A stretch of 38,889 nucleotides of DNA from Candidatus Cloacimonadota bacterium (GTDB lineage: Bacteria > Cloacimonadota > Cloacimonadia > JGIOTU-2): contig JAUWMT010000026.1 of NCBI GenBank assembly GCA_030613025.1, positions 1-38,889 of the forward strand. Reading direction: 5' to 3'. The notes beneath the pieces are model-generated. The model had not been told where the DNA came from and ran no database searches. It worked only from the letters and a program-made list of their open reading frames with translations. A program made the position numbers and the translations under genes. Below, piece after piece: positions 18,855 to 26,018 of this stretch (the stretch's first letter is position 1; each line of letters starts with the position of its first letter).

Positions 18855-18868
18855 AAAATGGAGCGGGT
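18855..18868 (-). repeat. Duplicated tRNA-Gly 3' end
   Basis: AAAATGGAGCGGGT occurs here and again at 19024-19037, where it is the 3' end of tRNA-Gly with its CCA. Both copies are preceded by a related CGCGTTAAT word about 20-30 bases to the left, so the duplication extends beyond the tRNA. This is what an old att-like or repeat-mediated duplication would leave. Confidence 0.6.
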
Positions 18869-18913
18869 TCTATCTCAATACTAAAACCCATTCTAACTCG
18901 GCTTAAATTAATG

Positions 18914-18948
18914 GAGACTGGATTCCCGATGGGGCTCGGGAATGACAT
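18914..18948. repeat. REP-like palindrome
   Basis: An extragenic palindrome with arms ATTCCCGA (18922-18929) and TCGGGAAT (18936-18943) inside the longer word GAGACTGGATTCCCGATGGG...GAATGACAT. The same element recurs at 28876-28910 and 29396-29430, and with a longer centre at 19410-19465. Confidence 0.8.
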
Positions 18949-19027
18949 CTTTATAATTTTGGGTAAAGATTTCTTATCTGCGAAAATCAGTATAATCCGC
19001 GTTAATCTGTGTTCTATTATTTTAAAA

Positions 19028-19102
19028 TGGAGCGGGTAACGAGACTCGAACTCGCGACTATTAGCTTGGGAAGCTAGCACTCTACCACTGAGTTATACCC
19101 GC
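19028..19102 (-). tRNA. tRNA-Gly (anticodon CCC)
   Basis: The minus strand folds as a full cloverleaf: acceptor GCGGGTA/TACCCGC, D stem ACTC/GAGT, anticodon stem CTAGC/GCTAA with the first pair mismatched, loop TTCCCAA giving anticodon CCC, T stem GCGAG/CTCGT around TTCGAGT, discriminator T and an encoded CCA. It decodes GGG. The body is 72 nt without CCA. Its 3' end is duplicated at 18855-18868. Confidence 0.95.
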
Positions 19103-19201
19103 TTATTACACCTCATGCACCACAGAAATAAATCCAAAATAATACAACATATAACAAAAAAAAAAACAACGAGTGCTGTAACTTACCCAGAACGATAATC
19201 A

Positions 19202-19231
19202 TTTAGAAATTTGAAATTTGAAATTTGAAAT
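19202..19231. repeat. Short tandem 7-mer (AAATTTG)
   Basis: About four tandem copies of AAATTTG lie at the left of the degenerate CRISPR flank. A related GAAATTGGAAATTTGG word lies just left of the orphan CRISPR at about 19585. Confidence 0.6.
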
Positions 19232-19368
19232 TAGGATTTTGATATTTCCCCTGAGAATCTCCTTACAAAGTAGTGGTCATTTTAAGAATGAGTAGCGAAT
19301 AGAGAAAATAGAGGAGTGATCCATGTACTCGAGATAATTCTCAAGACTATTCATCAATTCCATAAAAC

Positions 19369-19410
19369 AGAAAGGGAAAAGGGAAAAAGGAGAAGGGAAA
19401 AGGAAAAAGA
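19369..19410 (+). repeat. 42-nt pure purine tract
   Basis: An uninterrupted run of A and G built from GGGAAAA-type units. It abuts the REP-like element starting at 19410. It could form a triplex or other non-B structure; I see no coding sense in it. Confidence 0.7.
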
Positions 19411-19465
19411 TTCCCGATCCAGTCTCCGTTGCACTACGCCCCGGCAGGGGGCTCGGGAATGACAT
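19410..19465. repeat. REP-like palindrome, long-centre variant
   Basis: Arms ATTCCCGA (19410-19417) and TCGGGAAT (19453-19460) are those of the 18914 element, but the centre is about 35 bases and contains CCAGTCTCCGTTGCACTACG. A second palindrome, CTTCGTTTGCGAAG, follows near 19510, the same order as right of 29430. Confidence 0.65.
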
Positions 19466-19615
19466 TCTGCTTTTGTTTTTAGTGCTGCTTCAAAAATGCA
19501 ACGCCTTGCTTCGTTTGCGAAGCATCACGATCCAGTCTACGCTACGCTACACTTTGGCAGGCAAGCTTGCAGGACAACTTTTTAGAAATTGGAAATTTGG
19601 ATTTTGACATTTCCT

Positions 19616-19724
19616 CAGATAATCCCCCCGCAACGCAGGGATCATTACAAGAAGCTGGACGAGAAGTTGATTTTGCCAACCGTATTATGTCTCAATCCCC
19701 CTGCAACGCAGGGGTCATTACAAG
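19616..19724 (-). CRISPR. Orphan two-repeat CRISPR (array 1 repeat family)
   Basis: Two 36-nt repeats of the array 1 family flank one 37-nt spacer (19652-19688). The left repeat (19616-19651) is degenerate at its outer end and the right one (19689-19724) is intact, starting GTCTCAATCCCCCTGC and ending TCATTACAAG. The reverse complement ends in ATTGAGAC, the usual type III 5' handle, so it would be read leftward from the leader copy on its right. It sits beyond the 3' end of the cmr operon, 9 kb from the main array. Confidence 0.85.
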
Positions 19725-20060
19725 ACCATCATTTTTAACCCCCACCACTAAAGCATTTGCGGGGAGGTTTTGGCGAACCTCTGAAATTTTATATCAATTT
19801 TGATCAATTTTAAGGGGGTTCGCCAAATTTTCTGTAACTCCTTGATATGGCGTAAGTTACAGGAACTTGCAAAAATCCTGCGTAACTCATTGATATAAAG
19901 GAAGTTAAGTGCACTTTTTCAAATTTCTCTACTTGTTTAAAAACACCAAAAAGAGGTTCGCCACGATTTTCTCGAAACTACATGAGATATTATAAGCTAT
20001 TTGGCTAAATGGATGTAAATTACAGCACTCTATGTGTTTACGAAAAGAACAATATTCTTT
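19725..20060 (-). promoter_or_regulatory. CRISPR leader copy of the orphan array
   Basis: Closely similar over about 250 bases to the leader at 29929: CACTAAAGCATTTGCGGGG, an inverted pair GGCGAACC (19772-19779) and GGTTCGCC (19817-19824), two copies of a GTAACTCnTTGATATnnnG motif, AAACACCAAAAA and a third GGTTCGCC (19955-19962). It ends with a CAGCACTCTATG word. The position to the right of the repeats matches a leader for leftward transcription. Whether it is still active is unknown. Confidence 0.75.
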
Positions 20061-20150
20061 ATTAATGTTTTATTAATCTAAAATGAACTACCCCGCCGCA
20101 AGCAGCGAGGTATCTTATCGGTAATATTTCATATGAGACACCAAGGTTTC

Positions 20151-21029
20151 TCAATCTCTTCCTTCTATAAGGTAACCCCGGGGCAAGCCCCGAGGAATTC
20201 TTTCGATTAAAGCTCCATAACCGACATTTGTTTTGGCACCGAGCCCCAGATCGAGTATAATTTTCTTAAAAAGTTCTTCCTTAACATCTGCTGTAATTAT
20301 TTTATTAAATTCGTTTAGCCTAAATTGAAATCTGAATTTCACATCAGGTAGGATTTTCAGTAATTTTATAGGCTTTGGGTTTTTTAAAGGATCTTTATGA
20401 GGTGTAATATAATCCTCTGCAAGAAAGATTTCTTTCTCTTTCTTTGATTTTATAGGGAAAGCTTCAAAGAAAATATCACGCTGATAAACCGGAATTCGTT
20501 TTCCATTCTTATCGATTCCATCAAAGATATTTCGTTCCAGGTCTTCAATATTCGGAATACAATCTATCTGTAATTTAGAAAGAATACTCTCGAGATATTC
20601 AACTTTGCTTTTTTTAATCTCTGTTCGATTTTCTTTTAGCGGAAAAACACTACGCAGCATTCCCTTGATGGATGAACCGGGAATTACAGGGATTCCTGTA
20701 GTATAATCGAAATGAAATCCAATCTTAAATTCGTTCTCAAATCCTGCTTCATGAATATAACCACTTCCAATCAGTAATCCGGGATAAATCGTAGTAAGCT
20801 CAAAGGATTGGTTATGAACCTTGCATGACAATAAGTGATCATAATCCGGAAGTTTGGCATTAATCAGTTCTTCATTAATCTCAGAATTCATTTTGCAATC
20901 TTTTCTACCACTCATAATACTTTGTAAAGATCGAATATCAATTTCAATTTCCGGCAAAGGTTGATTTTTCGTTTTATTGTCTTTCCAATAGTATTGCTTA
21001 TAGAATAAATATCCTAAATTTTCACTCAT
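20151..21029 (-). CDS. cmr6: Type III-B RAMP protein Cmr6 (Cas7 family)
   Basis: The terminal Cas7-like subunit of the Cmr effector. The 292 residues contain the RAMP signature PVIPGSSIKGMLRSVFP (about 133-149) and the glycine-rich loop LGLGAKTNVGYGAL (about 265-278). It is the last gene of the operon and overlaps cmr5 by 8 bases. The last 14 residues, RGLPRGYLIEGRD, are encoded across a palindrome (20176-20195), so the C-terminus seems to have been rewritten by a REP-like sequence. Confidence 0.9.
   Translation of the reverse strand: MSENLGYLFYKQYYWKDNKTKNQPLPEIEIDIRSLQSIMSGRKDCKMNSEINEELINAKLPDYDHLLSCKVHNQSFELTTIYPGLLIGSGYIHEAGFENEFKIGFHFDYTTGIPVIPGSSIKGMLRSVFPLKENRTEIKKSKVEYLESILSKLQIDCIPNIEDLERNIFDGIDKNGKRIPVYQRDIFFEAFPIKSKKEKEIFLAEDYITPHKDPLKNPKPIKLLKILPDVKFRFQFRLNEFNKIITADVKEELFKKIILDLGLGAKTNVGYGALIERIPRGLPRGYLIEGRD
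20176..20195. repeat. REP-like palindrome inside the cmr6 end
   Basis: CCCCGGGGC and GCCCCGAGG arms with an AA loop and one mismatch. Its GC content is far above the surrounding sequence and it lies in the reading frame of cmr6. Confidence 0.6.
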
Positions 21030-21420
21030 CAGAATCCCCCGATTTAACTAATTCGAAAGTCCTGATTGCTAGTTTTAAGGCAGTAGCAGCAATAATTATT
21101 CTGCTTTTCAATATTCTGATTGCTGTTTTATCAGTATAGTGATTTGTGTTATTGATGACGTATTGAAAGAGAGTTTCTTTAGTTATTGTTTCATCTTTCG
21201 TGATAATATCCAAAATTGATTTCATTACTTGTTTTCTTTCATTCTTTGATTTTTCTCTTTCATTGGAAACGATTGCCGGCAATAGACCTGATTGTATAAT
21301 TGCGGCACCGAAAGAAGATATGTAACCGTTACATTCTTTTGTTATTTTTCCATCCTTTGTTGCCAGATTCACCTTTGCTGCTTCTAAAGCTAATGGTATG
21401 AACTCATCTATTTTTTTCAT
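21022..21420 (-). CDS. cmr5: Type III-B small subunit Cmr5 (Cas11 family)
   Basis: A 132-residue, mostly helical protein located between cmr4 and cmr6, the standard place of Cmr5, which forms the inner small-subunit filament along the crRNA-target duplex. SSFGAAIIQSGLLPAIVSNE is close to the usual Cmr5 segment around the conserved serine-phenylalanine and glycine-leucine residues. The start lies 10 bases after cmr4. Confidence 0.88.
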   Translation of the reverse strand: MKKIDEFIPLALEAAKVNLATKDGKITKECNGYISSFGAAIIQSGLLPAIVSNEREKSKNERKQVMKSILDIITKDETITKETLFQYVINNTNHYTDKTAIRILKSRIIIAATALKLAIRTFELVKSGDSDE

Positions 21421-21430
21421 GATTTCCTCA

Positions 21431-22267
21431 CTATATTAACTTTGTAAATTGAGTGTAACCATATCCTATCGTGGCATTAGCTCCGATCTGAACCAGGTTA
21501 TCTTTCCAAACTTCATCAAACTCTGCACTATGCTTTTCACCCAATCCAATAATGCAATAAAATACTGATTCCCGTGGAACTATTTGCTCATACCATAAAT
21601 TTTTACTTTCTCCGTTTTCCAGTTGATTACGGGCAATAACAGGGAGTTCCTCCGATACATTCTTGAAATCTTCTTCATTGAATACAACCAGACCACTTCC
21701 GAATACGCTTTTAATTCTTTTTCTTTGTGCATTAGTTAGTTCAGCATCTTCCAGGTATTCGGCAATATGTTCTTCAATAAATACGGAACCTAAATTATCA
21801 AGAGTACGTGGTTTGAAATTAGTTTCATGTTCAGAGATTTTATTTATGCTTTCAATTAGCATTTCTAAAGCTGATTTGTCATCAGGTTTCAGTTGCAGAT
21901 TAAAGTCTACAAGCCTGTCTGACATTTGCTTAATTAAAGAAACCGTAGTAGCTCTGAAAAATGGTTTACTATTACTACGCACCGGCAGTACCAATAGGTT
22001 TGCATCAAAAAAGCGATATAATCCCTGTTTAAGTTTTGCTTTATCCCGCTCTTTGGGCTCGGATCCAAAAACGTCAGGTACAATTGCTGGATTTTTATGT
22101 TTGAAAAACTCTCGCAAAGCTCCTTTTAAACTTGAAGAATGGACTTGCGGATAGTTAGTAACAACATCTCTTTGAACTAAATTATCAATTACTCCAAAAG
22201 TTGTGTCACCGCTTCCCACGTGCATGTTGGTCTTTGTTCTAATTTCATAAAGCGAATAAATCATCAA
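21431..22267 (-). CDS. cmr4: Type III-B backbone RAMP Cmr4 (Cas7, target RNA nuclease)
   Basis: The backbone Cas7 subunit, which cuts target RNA every six bases in characterised complexes. The 278 residues show MHVGSGDTTFGVIDNLVQRD near the N-terminus, where Asp28 matches the position of the catalytic aspartate in Cmr4, the RAMP motif PQVHSSSLKGALREFF and the C-terminal glycine loop IGANATIGYGYTQF. The cleavage residue seems intact, so RNA cutting is expected. Confidence 0.92.
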   Translation of the reverse strand: MMIYSLYEIRTKTNMHVGSGDTTFGVIDNLVQRDVVTNYPQVHSSSLKGALREFFKHKNPAIVPDVFGSEPKERDKAKLKQGLYRFFDANLLVLPVRSNSKPFFRATTVSLIKQMSDRLVDFNLQLKPDDKSALEMLIESINKISEHETNFKPRTLDNLGSVFIEEHIAEYLEDAELTNAQRKRIKSVFGSGLVVFNEEDFKNVSEELPVIARNQLENGESKNLWYEQIVPRESVFYCIIGLGEKHSAEFDEVWKDNLVQIGANATIGYGYTQFTKLI

Positions 22268-22272
22268 TCCTC

Positions 22273-23268
22273 CTATAGATAATAATTATATCCAATTTTT
22301 TTTAAGCTTTTATCTGAATCTAACATTTCTATCACTTTGCTTTTATCACTGGGATAGAATACTGAACCACGTGAAATAAATGTATGTTTACTGCTCTTAC
22401 TTTTTCTTTCGAATCTATATTTTTTTGAACTTAATCTGATATTTCTAAAAGTGATAGTATCCGTCAGTGCAAAATTACAAAAATCGTATATTGTATTTTT
22501 TACATAAGCATCACTTAAAAGAATTATCTTATTATCTTCGTGCAAATCACTGAATTGATTATTCAAATTTCCATCAAATTTATTAACCTTCATAAAGAAA
22601 GAAGAATTATTTGCTCCCATATATATGGTGTTGTTATCCAGTTCGAACTCAATCTCGATAATCAGTCCAAAGGCGAAATCACTCTGTAAATTATAGTAGC
22701 TCTGTTTGAAGAAACTCTCTTTATCATCTCCATCTCTTTCTTTAGTAATGCCAATCTTAATATGTTCTGTAAAAATATCTTTGAAACTTTTATCTTCTCC
22801 TTTATTTGAAACAAAACCTGAGTCACAACCATTCTTTGAATTATAGTTTGAAAAAAACGGTATCGTGTCTTTCTTATTATTTACAAAAGCTCTACCCGGT
22901 TCCGGACTATAAATGAGATTTCTATCCTTTGGTGCAGAGATATAAAATGATTTATTATTCTGCACAAGAAAAATCGGTGATAATGATTTGATAACTTTAA
23001 AATCCACCGGCTCCCCAACTCGGAAGCTTTGTTCACCAATCAAACCATTAATTTTTTCTACATCGATGTCTGTATATTCATTGAAGTTTTCTTTATAAAC
23101 ACCGTCTCGAATTAATACTTCTTTTCTTAGTGTACCCAGAATTGTGGTTTGTTGGGGAAAGGGATTTGATTTGGCAAAATAATTTGCTTCTTCCCCTTCT
23201 CCGAAAGTTTGCTCACCTCCGAAAAAATAAGAAGCAACCGGTTTGAAAGTAATTAAAAATGTGGACAT
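22273..23268 (-). CDS. cmr3: Type III-B protein Cmr3 (Cas5 family)
   Basis: The Cas5-like subunit that caps the crRNA 5' handle. The 331 residues open with TFLITFKPVASYFFGGEQTFG, the usual Cmr3 start, followed by NPFPQQTTILGTLRKEVL, and end with a ISRGSVFYPSD segment also seen in the family. Its ATG overlaps the cas10 stop as TAATG. The identification rests on motif and position. Confidence 0.88.
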   Translation of the reverse strand: MSTFLITFKPVASYFFGGEQTFGEGEEANYFAKSNPFPQQTTILGTLRKEVLIRDGVYKENFNEYTDIDVEKINGLIGEQSFRVGEPVDFKVIKSLSPIFLVQNNKSFYISAPKDRNLIYSPEPGRAFVNNKKDTIPFFSNYNSKNGCDSGFVSNKGEDKSFKDIFTEHIKIGITKERDGDDKESFFKQSYYNLQSDFAFGLIIEIEFELDNNTIYMGANNSSFFMKVNKFDGNLNNQFSDLHEDNKIILLSDAYVKNTIYDFCNFALTDTITFRNIRLSSKKYRFERKSKSSKHTFISRGSVFYPSDKSKVIEMLDSDKSLKKIGYNYYL

Positions 23269-24842
23269 TAGTTTCCTCCCTGTAAGAAATTCAACAATCG
23301 CAAAACACTACAAATGTATTCAATTCGCAGATTGTTTTCCTTATTGTTCTTGTCATAATATTTGCTTACTATCATTTCATAAGTGAAATCGCTAATCTTA
23401 TATATATATTGCTCAGTATCTGTATGAATTTCTTCATTAAAATTATTTTTGAAAAAATTCTCTAATCTCGTTTTGTCAGAGCCAATATTCATAAGCATAG
23501 TTTTATGCTGTGATAATTTATATATTAAGGAATTAATCGTTTTCTCTGGTAAGTTAACTGCATTAGTTCCACACAATATATTTTTAATATCCGAATATTC
23601 CCTACTATCGAAGCAGAAACAACCTTCATAGGATTTTCCGCTATGTTTCAGAACTCTGAATGCGAAGGAATTTTTCTTCTTTTTGTCAGGCTCTGAATCC
23701 TTTCGCTCTTTCATACTTTTGGCTAAATGCAAAAGATCGTTTGATATATCCAATGCTTCATTCATCGGATATTTATAGTAGCTGATGGAAAGCCCAAATG
23801 AAAGAGTTGGTTTTACTTTTCTTTTCCCCAGTTTTTCCTTTATTAATTCTTTGAAAATCTCCTTCAAATCATAAATAATCTGAATTACATTTTTGTTTTT
23901 ACTGACTATCGGTGCAAAGAAAAAAAGATCATCACCTCCAGCATAAATGGTGACACCTCCATTTTCTTTAATCTTCTCATTTGCTTTAATCGCAAATTCA
24001 TAAAGCACACTTGAAAGATTAAGGAAGTCTTTATTTTCGTTCAAATCCTCTATCGTTTTCCCCATACTATCTGCATCTGCACAAATAATGGCTATGTATT
24101 TATGATATTGTTTGAAATTTTTAAATTCTCTCTCAACATCATCATAAATTTTCGTGTCATCGTCGAATTTAAAAAAACTTTTCGGCAGATTCAATTCATG
24201 CATTGCTATTTCCGGAATCGAAGGAAAGGATAGCTTTTTATCAAAAGCATCTTTCATAATAAAAGAGTGATTTACATAATAAAAAAAATCAGCCAAAAAG
24301 TCACAGGTCTCTTTGGGAACGAATTTTTCTTGAAGTTCTAAAGAATCGAGATAGCTATTTACAATTTCGTTAATATCTTTATAGTCTTTTTTATTTTCAA
24401 TTTCACAAAAATATATTTTAAAATAATTTGATAGATAATTTGAAATTTCTTTTACATCAAGAGCATTGTAGGTAGTGCGTTTATCTTCAATATTGACTGT
24501 ATGGATTTGCAAATGTTCTTTTAACCTTCTTCGCATATGAAGAAGAATTTCGGAAGATATATCTTGCAGAATGTTTTCGATAACCTCTTGTAAATGGTCG
24601 AAATCTCCTTCTGAAGCCTCGAAGATCATTCTATCCGGGAAAATGCCGATTTCATACTTTTTAGTCTCAATCCCATCACTGTCGAAATGCGGAAGAATGA
24701 ATTCTCTTTTTTTAAATTCGATGATAATCTTCTTCATTATATAAGAGAAAATATAACTCGCAGCAAAGAGTTCTCTGGTCTTTCTGGCTTTCATTATGGT
24801 TTTGATAATTGGACCGATTGTTACTCCGATGTATTTAGGCAT
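23268..24842 (-). CDS. cas10: Cas10 (Cmr2), GGDD cyclase without HD domain
   Basis: The large subunit of the type III complex. The 524 residues begin directly with the first palm, GVTIGPIIKTIMKARKTREL (6-25), with no N-terminal HD nuclease region. A second palm carries CADADSMGKTIEDL (254-267) and the cyclase motif YAGGDDLFFF (300-309, GGDD at 302-305). So DNA cutting is not expected, while messenger synthesis is. In studied CorA-linked III-B systems the messenger is SAM-AMP. The gene follows cmr1 by one base. Confidence 0.95.
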   Translation of the reverse strand: MPKYIGVTIGPIIKTIMKARKTRELFAASYIFSYIMKKIIIEFKKREFILPHFDSDGIETKKYEIGIFPDRMIFEASEGDFDHLQEVIENILQDISSEILLHMRRRLKEHLQIHTVNIEDKRTTYNALDVKEISNYLSNYFKIYFCEIENKKDYKDINEIVNSYLDSLELQEKFVPKETCDFLADFFYYVNHSFIMKDAFDKKLSFPSIPEIAMHELNLPKSFFKFDDDTKIYDDVEREFKNFKQYHKYIAIICADADSMGKTIEDLNENKDFLNLSSVLYEFAIKANEKIKENGGVTIYAGGDDLFFFAPIVSKNKNVIQIIYDLKEIFKELIKEKLGKRKVKPTLSFGLSISYYKYPMNEALDISNDLLHLAKSMKERKDSEPDKKKKNSFAFRVLKHSGKSYEGCFCFDSREYSDIKNILCGTNAVNLPEKTINSLIYKLSQHKTMLMNIGSDKTRLENFFKNNFNEEIHTDTEQYIYKISDFTYEMIVSKYYDKNNKENNLRIEYICSVLRLLNFLQGGN

Positions 24843-24843
24843 T

Positions 24844-26010
24844 TTAGACTCCTATGTTATTTCTAATTTGTGTATAGACATTTTTCAATATTTTAAATTG
24901 TTGAGTAGTTCTAAAAGAACTATCAACGTGATTATCAAGGTTTACTCTTACAAAAGCAAAATCCAAGAAATCGTTTAAATCAAAATTATCGGGAAATGAA
25001 AGCTTTAAATCTCCATGATTATTATTCATAATATGAAATGTTTTACCGTAGATATTTTCAAGCTCATTATTTGTAATATTGATTTCATAACCATTAGTAT
25101 ATTTAATTGGCTTAATAAATACCGGTGATTTTATTCTATCAATATCTTCATTTTGTTTTGTGATATTTGATCTGTAAGAATGCCAGCTCTCATTAGACGA
25201 TAATCCCAATATGTCTTTCATGAGCTTTTTTTCCTCTGAAGAATAATTTAATATATCACTTCTTTGATAATTATTTTGTTGTTTTGTTAAATCATTACTG
25301 AAATATTCTTCTTTTATACTTTTTTTATCCCATTGAATACCCATATGCTTTGAATATAAAAACATTAAAGACTTAAAATAGAAAACCGTTCCCTGCCTAC
25401 CCCTAACTTCATTTAGTCCGGATCGAAGTGACTTATAAAGTAATTTAATAACATAAAATAATTGTTTATATTCTTCTATAGTATTTATTTGTTGATTCCG
25501 GATTTCTTCGACAAACCAATATTTCAGTCTTTTCTTAACGTATAATTCATCATTTTCATCAATATAAAATGATCCGAAACCTTTCGACTGCCTTGTTCCA
25601 AAATTTGTGTTCATAAAGAAATCACAGATGTTTTGTTTTATCATTTCTAATATCGAAGTATTGAATGAAGCAAAAAACAATTCGATGCCCTCAGACATTA
25701 TGAACTTTTTGGGATTCTCTTCATTTTCTGCTCCCATATTACCAAAAAAAAGAGGAAAGTTTCTTCTCTTTTTTTGCCCATTCCTATAATATGTTTCTTC
25801 AATATCAAAAACGATATTACTTGAAGATCTTACTGAAATTTTGTAATCAAGACTGTTCTTACTGGTAGTATGTAAACTTGGATTAATATTAATTAGATAT
25901 TTATCCAATTTCGGTTTCAGTTCCGAAGCACGCAATGTTGCTCCCTTTTGGTCATGCTGAAAATGAATGATTGGTGTATGTTGTTTTAGTTTAATTTTGA
26001 GCTTTGGCAT
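24844..26010 (-). CDS. cmr1: Type III-B RAMP protein Cmr1 (Cas7 family)
   Basis: A Cas7-family subunit that binds the 3' part of the crRNA. The 388 residues start with LKIKLKQHTPIIHFQ and include RASELKPKLDKYLI, both typical of this Cmr1 branch, and the glycine-rich loop NFGTRQSKGFGSFYI (about 136-150). The start has AGGAG overlapping the corA stop, so it is coupled to that gene. The first-subunit place in the cmr part of the operon fits. Confidence 0.9.
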   Translation of the reverse strand: MPKLKIKLKQHTPIIHFQHDQKGATLRASELKPKLDKYLININPSLHTTSKNSLDYKISVRSSSNIVFDIEETYYRNGQKKRRNFPLFFGNMGAENEENPKKFIMSEGIELFFASFNTSILEMIKQNICDFFMNTNFGTRQSKGFGSFYIDENDELYVKKRLKYWFVEEIRNQQINTIEEYKQLFYVIKLLYKSLRSGLNEVRGRQGTVFYFKSLMFLYSKHMGIQWDKKSIKEEYFSNDLTKQQNNYQRSDILNYSSEEKKLMKDILGLSSNESWHSYRSNITKQNEDIDRIKSPVFIKPIKYTNGYEINITNNELENIYGKTFHIMNNNHGDLKLSFPDNFDLNDFLDFAFVRVNLDNHVDSSFRTTQQFKILKNVYTQIRNNIGV

Positions 26011-26018
26011 AAGATCTC

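Larger units (their letters stand above)
18681..19027. other. Repeat-rich intergenic region before tRNA-Gly
   Basis: No gene is visible. The region holds two copies of a CGCGTTAAT word (near 18827 and 18997), a 14-bp duplicate of the tRNA 3' end, and one REP-like palindrome, listed separately. Confidence 0.6.

Noticed and set aside
19567-19803. Plus-strand open frame over the orphan CRISPR
   Set aside because: It runs through two repeats and the leader start; the product is not protein-like.
21663-22154. 163-residue plus-strand open frame opposite cmr4
   Set aside because: A shadow of cmr4; serine- and leucine-rich reading typical of an antisense frame.
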